Of a stretch of 64,000 nt of DNA, positions 20,569 through 32,255 are shown piece after piece; the stretch's first letter is position 1, and the number at the start of each line of letters is the position of its first letter. The stretch is from Anastrepha obliqua (Eukaryota; Arthropoda; Insecta; Diptera; Tephritidae): NCBI RefSeq assembly GCF_027943255.1, contig NC_072894.1, positions 126,905,601 through 126,969,600 on the forward strand, read 5' to 3'. A model generated the notes under the pieces. It had not been told where the DNA came from, did no database searches, and saw only the letters and a program-made list of their open reading frames with translations. The position numbers were made by a program, and so were the translations under genes.

Positions 20569-21438
20569 GATGAATTGTGGTGTGGGAGTTGGCTTCCACT
20601 CGGAGCCACTCAGCCTATCTCAGTCAATTCGTCTTCCTGACTATGCCAGCGTGTTCCAGGCAGAACTTTTAGCGATCAGAGAAACATGCAAATCCCTAAA
20701 CCTCTACAAGGAAGTTGATGCAAGAGTAGCTATCTTCTCAGACAGTCAAGTAGCTATAAAGGCATTAGACTCCAACTCCATTTCATCCAAACTAGTCTCA
20801 CAGTGTATAGAGGAGCTTGAACTGCTTAGTCATTGGCTTGAAATTACTCTGATATGGGTTTCCGGTCATAGGAACATACGGGGTAATGAGATAGCGGATG
20901 AGCTAACAAGATAAGGTTCGACACTAGACTTAGCAGAGGCGGTGGCAGTATTCACCTCACTGATCACAATAAAAGCATCCATTGCTTGACACTACCATGC
21001 TTTAGCCGAAAGAAGATGGAAGCAACTAAATACATGTATTACAACAAAAAACACATGGCCGTCATACAAAATCCAAAGGACGAATCACCTGTTATGATGT
21101 TCTCGACCAAACATCTCACGCATCACTGCAACCCTTACGGGTCAATGGAAAGTAGGGGAGCATGCGGCCAGACTCAACCTCCCCTTCAATCCCATCTGCA
21201 AGAGCTGTCAAGCGGAAGGGGTGAAGGAAAGTCTTTTCCACTACTTATGTGAATGTCCAGGGCTACCTAGGGCACGACTCCGTTCCTTCGGTAAGCCATT
21301 CTTACAGCACATTAAGAAAATCTCGGACATAGAGATAAAGGATTTGCTGTTATACTTGGACCTCACGAAATGGATCTGAAACACAAACAAAAAAAAAAAC
21401 AAAAAACCTTCATCACACGAGACAGTGGTGGTAAAACG
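20569..21438 (+). mobile_element. 5'-truncated LINE, RNase H and 3' end
   Basis: The reading frame at 20570-20914 is a LINE RNase H domain: QAELLAIRETCK holds the catalytic Glu, IFSDSQVAIKAL the next Asp, WVSGHRNIRGNEIADEL the final His/Asp region. The first catalytic Asp lies upstream of the truncation. After a stop and frameshifts, 21210-21380 gives the zinc-knuckle-like end KESLFHYLCECPG...RARLRSFG, ending in a stop before an A-rich tail at 21380-21408. The 11-bp sequence GTGCTCACATA occurs at 20558-20568 and 21439-21449, a likely target-site duplication. The clade (I or LOA-like) is uncertain. Confidence 0.78.
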
Positions 21439-21449
21439 GTGCTCACATA

Positions 21450-22979
21450 ATTAAGTCACTTTATCTTTTCGTAATAAATAAATTTTCCTAAGTTTTATTT
21501 CGTCAACTTAAAAAAAAACATTGTTCATGGCATAACAAAAACCAACAAATCAAAGCTCCAAACTTTGTACAAAATTTAAAAAAACTTAGCAAATTTCAAA
21601 AAAAAATTTCATCAAAATTTTCGACTTTATGATCACAATCGTTAGTTCTGGATATGTAGTCCTTCCATATATAGCCCATCTAATTCTATTAAGTGTAAGT
21701 TTGCAGTCGGTCAAATGATATTGAGAATTTTTTTCCCATATAACGCACATGTTCGGAAGTCTTTGGACATTTATGGCTAAAAAATGCGGCGAACCTACAA
21801 ACGAAATTTTCAGGAACAATAATTCTATGATATTCTGAAGTAATCTGGCCATTGGACAAATCGAGAGCACAAAGTGACTTCCCATTTTGTGAGGGATTTG
21901 CCAGTAACAAAAACAATTGTTTACAAGCTTTTATGTGTTTACACAATAAATCAATTAAATTGAAATGAATTTTGGAAGATCTTTCTGTGGAAAAGTTTAA
22001 ATAAAAACAAGTTAGCATTAACATAAGAAAAGTTTGCAGCTAACGTAGGTTAATGTGTAATTAAAAAATTTATATTTTTTTCTTCTTCGCGCAATTACAT
22101 CGTGAATATTATTCTCTTTTAAGCGCATGCTGCCAAATTCTCATAATTATAGTTAACTATATCAATTTAAATACAAAATTTTAAATTTCTCAACACGACA
22201 TTAATGCCAATTTAGAGATTTCTGAATTCTTTAAAAAATATTTTCTTGGTGATGGTAAATGCGCATGCATAGCCTGGTGTGACGCAATACGCAGTAAAAG
22301 TCTAACAGAAGGGTGAGATCATCTCCATTTATTAGTTTTCCGCTCAATATGTATAGTTAAGGACTCGGGCTGTGTACTAAAATGATTGTTAAATTGCAAA
22401 TTAAATAAAAATTAGTTCTAAAATTGCCTTTCTTGATTAACCACATGCGAAAAACAAAATGTATGCACACACCGAATTATTAGTATATTATACATATAAA
22501 TTACGTCCACGATGGTAATCAGTATCGCTCCTATATAGTATAAATGTAATCAAGGAAAGAGTTTCGAAATGGCTATTTATTTTCTTTACTTCACGGACAG
22601 TTTCATATCGGTCACAATTCTCTTTCGGGTCTTTATTGCACCGATAAGGGACCAGTACATTTATGTATACCTCTATCGACCTTTGAATAATGGCTGTCTA
22701 AACTACTCAAATAATTATATCCAGTTTATAGTGATCAAAAGCTTGGTTAACCGAACAATTGATTACTCAGCTCTTTGCATAAGCTCACAACTCTGCTCTA
22801 CATCTCATAGCCTTTATGTTCATATCGTTACTGGAATGTAAAAAGCTCAACCAAACACTTTTTCTTGTGCATATGTATAGTGAGTCAAACAAATTTTGGC
22901 ACAGTGAGTTATTCTCTAATATTTGCAACGTTCTTCGTGCAATTTTTTTCGTTTCATTTTTTTTTAATATAGTTTATAC
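21450..22979. other. non-coding, no element recognised
   Basis: AT-rich sequence. The minus-strand frames at 21586-21885 and 21689-22024 and the plus-strand frame at 22569-22841 have no motif I recognise. Confidence 0.4.
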
Positions 22980-22981
22980 TA

Positions 22982-23918
22982 CAGGCTGGGCCAAATAAGA
23001 CCTACTAATGTTAAACACAAATAACTTTTGCAATAATCATTTATTTTGGTTAATTGTTTTTATACATTGAATATATTTTATGGAAATTATGTATAAAATA
23101 TTACATCAGACAAATGTCCACCATTTTTCTCGATACAAAAAGATTGTCTCTTTTTAGCGCGTTTTCCACTACACCACATAATGTTTCTGTTTGAAGGCTC
23201 AGTATTTCGTCTCGAATATTTTGCTTCAGCAGTCTAATAGTCTCTGGTTTATTGATACACTTTGTCTTTTTTAAATATCCCCATAAAAAGAAGTCGGGCG
23301 CAGTCAAATCTGGCGAGCGAGGTGGCCAAGCGAAATCTGAATTTTTGGAAATCAGACGTTCACCAAAAATTTCACGCAGGAGGTCCATAGTTTGCCTAGC
23401 AGTATGCGCAGTTGCTCCATCTTGTTGAAACCACAAATTAGGATACTGGTCCGCCATTGGCCGCAAAAAGTTTTCAATCAATGTTCTGGAAGAAGCTCCA
23501 GAAATCGATTCCGGCGTTTCATCCTCATTTTCGAAGAATTATGAGCCGATAACTCTAGTGGCCATAACACCGCACCAAACAGTACACTTAGATGGGTGCA
23601 ACTGATGTTGGTGTGTTGCCCTTGTATTCTTAGAACCCCACAATCTGCAGTTTTGTTTGTTGACATAACCATTTAAATGGAAATGCGCTTCATCCGACAT
23701 CAAAACATTATTTACGATATTTACGTTGCATTAAAACAATTGATCGTTGACAAGAATAGAAAAACTCAATAATTTTAACGAGTTGTGTTGTACTGTAGGG
23801 TTCCATAATAAATTTCCAACAATTCAATTATGACCTACAAAAAGAGAAAAATAAATATGTCAAAAAATAAAAAAGTTATTTGTGCTTAACATTAGTAGGT
23901 CTTATTTGGCCCACCCTG
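22982..23918 (-). mobile_element. DD41D-type mariner-like element, second lineage
   Basis: 937 bp between TA at 22980-22981 and 23919-23920. Ends are CAGGCTGGGCCAAATAAG and, reversed, CAGGGTGGGCCAAATAAG, both continuing GACCTACTAATGTT. It encodes the catalytic half of a transposase on the minus strand but lacks the N-terminal half. Its termini are unrelated to those of the element at 1325. Confidence 0.85.
23101..23725 (-). pseudogene. DD41D transposase, N-terminally truncated, one stop
   Basis: From about 23700 the frame reads MSDEAHFHLNGYVNKQNCR (first catalytic Asp) through KCTVWCGVMAT. A stop follows at RVIGS*FFENEDE (about 23539-23541). Reading continues to WFQQDGATAHTARQT (second Asp) and WPPRSPDLTAPDFFLWG (third Asp), 41 residues apart, ending near 23101. 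Unlike the 1325 copy all three acidic residues are present. The N-terminal DNA-binding domain is absent within the element boundaries. Confidence 0.82.
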
Positions 23919-23920
23919 TA

Positions 23921-25404
23921 CAACAAATCAACATATTTTAAAGTTTAATGCTTTATACAACATTAAAAAAGAAATTCACTCGCCCTTCGCACTTTTTGTT
24001 CAAAATTTTTAATAGGTTATTTAATTTAAGTGTAACAAAGCGCAAGAAGTTTGAAGTTACGTGCTATCAAATTGCATACCAGGAAAAACGTTCAAATTTA
24101 AACATCTGTATAAGAATTCGAAATTCCTAAATTTTGAAAAAAGTTTTAATTCGATTTATACGGCTTTTATTACACTACAAATAATGTTTTCATATCGAAT
24201 TAATGAAATTTTTCATGAAAAACATCACTGAGCCAAGACTTTTTCGACCGACTGTACGTGGTGAATCATTGTTTGTAACTTTAGAGAAGTCTATTCCAAT
24301 AAGAGACTCTGAAAATATGTCAAGAACTGCGCACTATTATATGTACGTATGTATATGCACATGTTTGTAGTTGCCATTTTTTTCTGTATATGCATATGCA
24401 TGTACATATATCAAAAGTTCTCACAAGACTTAGCATACTTACATACATCTGTGTACATACGCTTTAAGAACATTCATTTGCCTATACGTTATGATTGTAC
24501 ATAAAATGTGTAATACCAAGTTATACATATTATTTACATCAATGTGTTTAAATTCTTTTTGAAAGAACATTCCCCACATCTACACCTTCTACTATGGTAA
24601 ATGCCTTAATAAACTTTAAAATTACTGTTGTGACTTTCTCGGATTTTCTTATGTGGGCACCTTGATGTCTTAACATTTCATTTTCAACATCGCATAAATC
24701 GAATCTCTCTGTATTCACGCATGGAAATGGAAAAAAAAACGCAAAAAAAAAATACTAAATGACAGCTACTGGCTAGAAATTCAGCATGACTATGATGTGG
24801 GGAATTGGTCTCCACAGTGAAATTGGCGGTCTCCACCTCACATTTCTATCTTGTCAGAGCTTTTTTAGCATAATCTATAGAAAGTATGAATGTGGGGTTA
24901 ATAATCGTATCAAGATACATATTTAAAACTTTATTAGAAAAAGATCAATCCAATTTCCTTTGGTTAAAAATTCGGATATCTTTATTTTGAATTCACTTCT
25001 TTGCTCGCTAAAAGACCTTATTAAAACTTGCCTATAAGAAGCATATTATTTTCAGTGTAACACCACATGAATCCTCCTAAACATTGCTATAAACGAATCT
25101 TTCTATTAAGTTGTCAAAAGAGTCGTCACTCCATGCCATTTAACGAATCTCCACGAATTATAATATATTCTCTGACAGCCTATTATGCGTAACGAAAACG
25201 ACCCGGATCTATATCCGTCCAAAAATGTTGGTGGATGTCTTATGATATTACAATACAAAAACAAAAATCTTTGAGAGACTACCAAGAAACAGGCTCAGGT
25301 GAAGTCGATTAGCATTAGCCCTTTAGCTGGGATTCCGTCGATCAATGTTAATTTTCCGATTGTGGGACAAAATATCACATTTTCCAAACCTGGCTTTGAA
25401 AGCA
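23921..25404. other. non-coding; short repeat-family fragment at 25165-25245
   Basis: Mostly featureless AT-rich DNA. At about 25180-25245 there is a fragment (ACGACCCGGATCTATATCC) of the repeat described at 42405, 51640 and 54785. An open stretch just before the MITE (25299-25408) continues in sense after it but I do not recognise it. Confidence 0.45.
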
Positions 25405-25408
25405 TTAA

Positions 25409-25705
25409 GGGGGTAGTATGGTTAATTCGGTGTAAAACAAGCATATTTTTCGAAATTTTTTTTGTCGACACAGTTGATTTATTCAAAATTTTAAAATTAC
25501 TTCATTATAAAGTCATATTTAAAGAATATTGTGTGAAATTTTCATTGATTTTTATGAAGAAATGAGTTGGTGGCAGCGAATCTTCGCGGACGTCTCATAA
25601 AAAAGTTTTATTGCGGTGTCCCTCAGAACTCATTACTGGATCAACTAAAATCAAAAAACCAAATTGATTTCATCAGCTAATAAAGTTTCGCAGGTAACAA
25701 CGTCG

Positions 25706-25742
<37 letters not shown>

Positions 25743-26115
25743 TTTAAAGCGCTTTGAAGTCAAAACACCGATTTTTCATAAAAAAAACTTGAAAACTTTG
25801 TTGTTTTAAAATATGACAAAATTAAAAAAAAAAAAAAACTCGACGTCATTACCTCGTGAATAAAGTAAAGAAACAAAAAAACCAAATTTGAAAAGAATCG
25901 GTGCAGTAGATATGAATCTACAGTGGACACCGACCGTAAAAAAGGCAAGTGTGAGAAAAACGCGTTTAAAGATTTCGGCAGCGTGAAATCCTGTTGGAGA
26001 GGTAGATACTTAATCCTTTGTGTCTTTGTCAATTTTACTCCAATGTACTTCAAACTTTCACACAATAATCTTAAGATGTTATAGAATAATTAAAAAAAAA
26101 TACCATACTACCCCC
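25409..26115. mobile_element. TTAA-flanked MITE, copy A
   Basis: 707 bp bordered by TTAA (25405-25408 and 26116-26119). Ends are GGGGGTAGTATGGT and, reversed, GGGGGTAGTATGGTA. No transposase. Internally it shares ordered blocks with the 29723-30330 element: TTGCGGTGTCC, then CAAATTGATTTCAT, then AAATTTGAAAAGAATCGG. The TTAA target suggests piggyBac-like mobilisation, by inference from the target only. It contains a long T tract at 25710-25737. Confidence 0.72.
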
Positions 26116-26119
26116 TTAA

Positions 26120-27318
26120 GCACGATATTTTAAAAAGTCTCTATGGCAAGGAGTGAACAGAAGTATGATACTTGCTGGCGGTGTCTCTATTCCACTATAA
26201 ACACGCTATCGTAGACGCAGCAAGGACATATGGTATTCTTATTCTCTCAAACAGGGCTATCAAGTGTTTGTTAAAGTCGCTACATCCAAAGGTTTGTGGT
26301 TTTTTTTTTCATAAAGATCACAACGCGGAGTTTTATTTAAATGCACGTTCAACAAAAAGTGATTGATCCATAAGAAATAATACTATAATGTCAAATTAAA
26401 AAAAAAATGTTCACCTATTTGAAGATATTTTATTTTTGCTTGTATTACAAAAGAGACGCGCTGAGCTGTCTATCACACCTTATTTAATACAACATAGGCT
26501 CGCTTATATGGCCATCAGCCACTCATGCAGATGAACCAATAAATGGCATTGATCATGTTTCAATGGTTTTATATTGACGATTACTTGATTTATTTGAACT
26601 ATTTTCAAATCGAACATGGAAAGAGCTGTGAAATCGATTATTTTCCCGCTTACCTCTATTTCCATGTCTACAAATATACCTGTGTATAGCGCCTTAAATT
26701 GCTATTTCTAATTGTGAAAGTCAAATATCAAATCTGCATATATGTACATACATGCATGTATGTGTATATGTTTGTATGCGTGTGTTAGTTGTTGATATGA
26801 TATAAGCTTAGACTTATTTTTGCCTTCAAATGTCAATGACTCTGTTTCAAATATTTATTCAAGGTCAAATATGGTTTCGCAAAATAATATTGTTAAAGAG
26901 ACGTACGCACATACGAATGTCCAAAAATCGTAATTCATCAAATATTGCTTATATTTATATCAATATTTCAAATGCAATAAAATGAACCATCTTTTATAAA
27001 TAACATTAGGTCGGATCATTTTTTCAGAAATATGTCAGCCGATAAAACGAAAAGTCCTACAATCTAAGATATAATATTATATCTGTATGCTTTAACATCT
27101 TTCAAACCATTTTATAAAAACTGACTACACAGTTTTATAAAAATATAGTTTGCACTACAACAACAAACCATGTAACGCAAAGTTTCAACTTTGTTCAAAA
27201 TTTCATCAAAACTTTAAACTTTTTAGCCAGAAGTTTTAGAATTGAGTATGCATTATTTTAAACAGTGTTAGTTAAATTTTTCCACCATTTTTATACAAAC
27301 TTATACATACTATATACA
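26120..27318. other. non-coding, no element recognised
   Basis: AT-rich DNA, with ACATACATGCATG-type runs at 26740-26780. No coding pattern. Confidence 0.45.
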
Positions 27319-27987
27319 TCTATATATATAAAAAGAAGTTACATTTCCTTGGTAATCTTATAACTCAAGAACCGCCGAACCGATTGCCACAAAAATTTTA
27401 GAGTTCTTTTCTCTCTTTGAGGAGGTGGTTTGTGTGAAGTTTGAATGAAATCGGTGCAGCCGTTCCTGAGTTATGACATTTTATGTGAGTAATGGTTTCC
27501 TCTCATACGAAATGCCTGTATGGGAAAAACAACAACAAATACACAGCCGCTTATGAGCGTTTCTGTTGTACTGTTGTGGTTGTAAGTGTTGTGTGTTGTA
27601 TTATGTTAATATTAATTTTGGACGAAAATATAATAAAAACTGGAGCATTCAAGGAACTGGAAAAACATTTTTAACTTTATTTATTTTAGCATAATTTATT
27701 TAGCGTAAAAAATTGAAATGGAAATTAAAGAATCAAAGTTTAATTACAAGTTTTTATCGGCTCTTTCACCTTACCTGTATATAGGTGACCACCACAATCA
27801 AATTTTAAAAAAGTACAGAAAAGGCTATTGTGACATTTTTAGAAAGTATGTTGAATGAAAAAAATCAACTAATTAACTGTTTAAACATTTTACGAGTTCT
27901 ATAAAGAAAACTTAATATGAAAAATTTCTTGCGATATAAAGAAAACATTTTATGTATGGTGGTGCGAATCCCACTGGGAAATGCTAG
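27319..27987 (+). mobile_element. Helitron-like non-autonomous element
   Basis: Begins TCTATATATATAAAAAG after an A at 27318 and ends CTAG (27984-27987) before a T at 27988, consistent with insertion between A and T. Just before the end, CCCACTGGG can form a small stem. The interior includes AACCGCCGAACCGATTGCC, often seen in insect Helitron-type repeats as far as I recall. No Rep/helicase frame. Confidence 0.55.
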
Positions 27988-28432
27988 TATTATATATATA
28001 CACAAAACTGCAAAGAACTGAAATCTGTTAAATTTTGTATAAAGGTTCGAACTTTGATCTTACGGTTTTTGGAATGCAGTGACCTGTATTTCTATAAAAA
28101 ATTAGCTTATTTTGAAAAACATATTGAATTACTGCCAAAAAAACAAGACACTGAGTGCTTTTTTCTCGAAGCATGATTTTCGTATTAGATTAATGTGGCT
28201 TACGGCGGATGAATACATACATACATATGCAAATGCATACATACCTATGCAAATACATACAGATGCGTGCATGCATTTACCTGTAGAGGCACATTTGGTA
28301 TACTAAATAGCATTGAAAACATAACAGATATACAGAGTATAAAACCCTAAAGAAAATTCAGAAATATATAATAGTAATACGAGTAATAATTTCATAATTT
28401 ATTGAATGTGCCATAACAACAGCAGCACTTAC
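27988..28432 (-). other. bmm intron 1 start and spacer DNA
   Basis: Contains the donor GTAAGT of the bmm exon at 28432-28427 (minus strand). CATACATATGCAAATG repeats occur at 28215-28270. No further exon was recognised. Confidence 0.6.
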
Positions 28433-28589
28433 CTAACGGCAAATCGCAAAGTAAACAGCAAGCAGAAAGTGCACCAGCAGACGCGCCTCCTATTTTCTCC
28501 AACAGATGTGGTGCATATTTTTTGAAGCATACTGCCACCCCCACATGATAAATTCCCAAGAATCCGCATCCAGCAAATGATAGATTCAT
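28433..28589 (-). CDS. bmm: brummer lipase, first coding exon (53 codons)
   Basis: Start of the adipose triglyceride lipase brummer, the fly ATGL/PNPLA2 homologue, which hydrolyses stored triacylglycerol at lipid droplets. The exon runs from ATG at 28589 to a phase-1 GTAAGT donor at 28432. The translation opens [17 protein letters not shown], whose GCGFLG is the patatin oxyanion-hole glycine motif. It continues to [13 protein letters not shown], where GASAG is the GXSXG nucleophile elbow with Ser37. It ends CDLPLG, the Gly codon being split by the intron. From memory the Drosophila serine is residue 38, so one Leu before EKIGG may be missing here. The catalytic Asp and the rest lie in exons not recognised in the window. 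Identification rests on near-identity to the recalled Drosophila N-terminus and is firm. Confidence 0.93.
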
Positions 28590-29227
28590 TCTGTGTTTTA
28601 GATTTTAAGTGCCAATTACGTGTTTCGATTTGACAATAATTTTAACCCTTTTTTCAACTGTTGGTACTTAACACCAAAAAACCTGGATGGGTACTGCACC
28701 GGCAGTTTCTAGGGTTTTTTTTTTATTTTTTATTTTTTGTACCGACTATCTTTGCCTTGCAAGTTACCTTTTTTTAAAACAGTGACTTATTTCCTCGTTG
28801 AATATTACAATTATACACTTTTTACTTTTTTTACTTTACCACAGCAGTTGTTTAACTTGTGTGTGAATATATTCGATTTTAACTAATTTACTCAACGTTG
28901 ACCATGTCACTCACTCCGATCTCTCGTTTTTGTTTTTCTCTTAAGTTCTCGCACTTTTCACAGCAGCGTAGGAATTATGTAGTTACTTGTTCAATATATA
29001 GGGTTGAATATCACTTGTGTATTTTAATAGTTGAATAAAATTCACAGGAAGTGACTAAAATAGTTCGCTTTTCACGTCCCAACACCAAACTACTATATTT
29101 AAATAAACGATTTGCTTTCTCCACTGCAAATGCTCGAATGCTCTTGTAATTCACGCATGTAATATTTATATCATTTGCTTTCGCTTTAATTTCACATTCG
29201 CTTGCCTTCGTGCCATGCTGTCGCGTT
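28590..29227 (-). other. bmm: putative 5' leader of bmm
   Basis: Between the bmm start codon and the candidate TATA box. No splice junction or upstream exon could be defined by eye. A minus-strand frame at 29250-29011 has no recognisable content. Treat as untranslated leader by position only. Confidence 0.35.
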
Positions 29228-29237
29228 CTTTTATATA
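29228..29237 (-). promoter_or_regulatory. bmm: candidate TATA box for bmm
   Basis: Minus-strand TATATAAAAG, preceded by ACCG and followed about 25-30 bp later by GC-richer sequence where a start site could lie (near 29200). It would give a leader of about 610 nt. Position-based inference only. Confidence 0.35.
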
Positions 29238-29718
29238 CGGTTCGATTCAAAATTGTAGATAATAGAGGTATTCACGCCGAACTTGTTGCCTCGTTGATTG
29301 GTAATTATACGTAAATTTTGATTCTGCAAATTCAGTGAAAGCGTTAAGCGAAGAAGCGGCAAGGTGGCAAGCTTGGCAAATTCGGAATATCAATCAGCTG
29401 TTTTACAGTCGAGGGAAATTTGCGATACATTTCACTTTAAGCTTAAAATACCAAAAATCGAAACAAAGAAAACTAAGTACATATTAATTTATATGGTGGG
29501 GAATTCGATATTTCAAATATATTTTTGATATAAGTAAAAAATACGCTAATATTTTAGCGAAATAAAAATCCCAAAAGTTAAGTTCGATACATACAACGGG
29601 AATTATGCAATATATCCACACGATCGCATATATCCCAGTTCCCGTATTAAACTTAAGAAAGAGCTGGGTTGGACTGAGCCTATGTACCATTCTTCTAACT
29701 GCAATTAACCGAGATGTC
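29238..29718. other. upstream flank of bmm, no element recognised
   Basis: No clear motif or transposon found. A minus-strand frame at 29690-29484 has no recognisable content. Confidence 0.4.
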
Positions 29719-29722
29719 TTAA

Positions 29723-30330
29723 AGGGTTACATACAGAAAAAAACGAAGTTGCCAGACATTTTTCTGTATTTTAAGAATTAGTATTAGTAAAAATATTTAT
29801 TTGGAAAGGAGCTACAGCTGATCTCCGGGAGCTCCTCTCAAAAAAGACGTTTTGCGGTGACCACTTTATCTCTGGATTGGATCCTCTGAAATTACAAAAC
29901 CAAACAGATTTCGTTAAAGTAATGTTAAGTCTAGTATATAATCGAAGGAATAAGTAAAAGACATTTTTTTGATAAAATGGCGGTTTCTCAAAAAGAAAAA
30001 TCGAGTTTTGACCAAAATTTCGGGCTTAAATTGTTTATAAAAAAGATATTTATCGGTGGTGAGAAAAGATCTGCGATTAATTACTAAAAAATATATTTAA
30101 GAGGCTCGTGTTCAAATTTGAGTCTAATCGGTTTAGCCGCTTTCACGTATTTTGTCACCGACTTGGAAAACACCATTTTGAGAAAAATGCGTCTGGAACG
30201 CTTTTCAAATTTGTATGGAACTTCGAAAATATTCACCGGAACGATATTAAATTTTCTGTGTGTATTCTTAAATATATGTACATTCACAAAAAAAATCGAT
30301 TTTTTGAAAATTCTAACTGTATATAACCCC
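29723..30330. mobile_element. TTAA-flanked MITE, copy B
   Basis: 608 bp between TTAA at 29719-29722 and 30331-30334. Ends AGGGTTACATACAG and, reversed, GGGGTTATATACAG. Internal blocks TTGCGGTGACC, CAAACAGATTTCG and CAAATTTGAGTCTAATCGG line up in order with copy A at 25409, so the two are diverged members of one superfamily. No transposase. It sits about 0.5 kb upstream of the candidate bmm promoter. Confidence 0.7.
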
Positions 30331-30344
30331 TTAACCTTCTCCAC

Positions 30345-32255
30345 CCTATAGCGCCGCATTCAACGGGGTGTCGCAGAAACGACAAGAGGCAGTAGATCAT
30401 ATCCCAATCCTTTATAATTAACACACCGCCTTCCTGTAGTACTACCAGGCGTATTCCATCAGTCCCCGGGGTCTTGTATGGATTAAAGGTCTTTCTTATG
30501 GATTACTCGGTAAACAATTGCCTAGCCAGTTCCTAGTCCGATTGGATCCACCTTGAAAACACCGCACAGAACTCCGGTATCTGAGCTACGACTCCCGGAA
30601 AATGTGCAGCCAGTAAGACGCATGCCTTATATACCTCATTGCACGTATATGTCTCACCTGTCTTCCTGACGCTTAACTTAATATCAACTCTCACCTTAGC
30701 CATAGCTTTGTGGAGCCTAGCCGCAACTGGTGTTGATCCATCCAGCAGCTCTGTTTGGACCGCAACCAGATTCCGATTTAAAACTCTGTAATGCAAAAAT
30801 ATTTAATTTTGCTATTAAGCACTGCACATGTTCTAGGTCTCTATTGTTAGTCCAGTAATTTGCCTGGATATTGCAGAACCAGTGACTTGCCTGAGTTCCC
30901 CCTCAGGGGAGACTACCAGCATGGGGGTTATGGTTGACCTTGGGACTATTTAGCCTAATGGAGCATTGCCCTCATCCGAAACCATGGATTCCGAACGGGC
31001 TGTTTTGTCCCCGGCATCTTTCTGCCTCTTATGGTGACAAAACTGAACCGTTTATTCAGCCGGAACCCTATTCTTCTCATGATTTTGTACGAGCCTATAC
31101 CCATATTAAGCCTGAGTCCCGTATCAGAATGCGCCACGCTTCCGTCTGTAGGCCGTCATTCTGGAACTTGAGCAGCCCGATCGCAAAGTCTGGAGACTTG
31201 TCTGCACTCCTCGGCAAGTACACCGTCACATTGTGTGTAGGGGATATATCGTCCCCCCTTTTGGTGTCAAGCTGCGGCGCTCGATGCCTGCGGGCTAATC
31301 TATTCGCTTTTCCGCTTTACAGCAGGTGCGGGAACAGATGTTGATTTCCCGCTTTTCTATTCTGTTGCGAGTGCGGGTGCAGTACATTTCCTGTCTTCCA
31401 TGTACCAGTACATTTCCTGTCTTCCCCTTAGCCGCCAATGGTGCACAGGGCAGATCAGGTAGATTCTTGGGCCGTTGATCCACAAGCTGGCGAGCTTCCT
31501 CTGGGGTTTTGCCCATTTCCAGGTACCGCAGGTACCCCCTCCTTCTGGGGTCATTCAACGCGCCGGGTTGTCGGTTACTAGCCCGACCAGTATCCGATCT
31601 TGTGCTTGGCAGCAACGGCAACTGTGTGCGCTGGTAAAAAGTGCTCGGTCGGTAACCAACCCGTCCTCTAGCAGCGGTTGTTGCTCCTCGCGGATCTCCT
31701 CGCTTTTCTGTTTTTGATACAGAATCTGTGGTGACTAATCCACTCGGTCCCACGCATCTAGGGCTGATTCGTTGTAGGTAAGTGGATCATGCCCAATTCC
31801 GCCTTTGAGAGTCCCGCAAAGTGGTTTTAGCTTAGCTTTTTCCCTCTGCCCTTTTTATTATTATTATAATTGTTGTTGTTGGGTTTAATTTGTTTATTTA
31901 TGTTCATCTTATTCATACGATTGCTTGCTTGACGAGGCAAGCTCAGCAGCCTTTAAATTTTTTGGGGGATTTTATAGGTCCGCCGCGCCAGCGCCCCTTG
32001 TCGCGGTAAGCCCACTGTTAATCCGCAATCCGGTCCGGTGTTGAGGAGGCACCGTTGTAATACAGCCGAATAAACCTTCTGGCTGCAAATCATCCAATAA
32101 CACCCTGGATTAGGAGGTGGCAGCTCTTGGTCATCGTTCTCAAGCCATCGTGAGCCGTCGCCTAAACGACAATTGCTCCCGGTGCCTGAATTCGCTTTGA
32201 GATTCGATTAAGCCCCTGCACCTCGTCAAGGTGCCTGCCGTAGCAGGAGTTTCAC
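30345..32255 (-). mobile_element. LINE, 5' part (ORF1-like region to RT start), broken
   Basis: Minus-strand order: a GC-rich leader (32255-31800), an ORF1-like stretch (31753-31295) with LNDPRRRGYLRYLEMGKTPEE, then a spacer. A pre-RT region at 30796-30533 follows (MHYRVLNRNLVAVQTELL; CNEVYKACVLLAAHFPG). The RT entry block PYKTPGTDGIRLVVLQ comes at about 30490-30430, matching the LINE 'F K.PGPDGI.P..LQ' motif. The copy stops at about 30345 beside the TTAA MITE; palm and 3' end are missing. Probably I/LOA/jockey-like; assignment is weak. Confidence 0.6.

Noticed and set aside
25299..25565. Possible host exon before the TTAA MITE
   Set aside because: Open on both strands but no splice signals or family resemblance; half of the frame lies in the MITE.
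28112..28306. 64-codon plus-strand frame near bmm
   Set aside because: Half consists of the CATACATATGCAAATG repeats; no conserved content.
30934..31344. 136-codon plus-strand frame
   Set aside because: Antisense to a LINE 5' region in GC-rich DNA; no recognisable domain.
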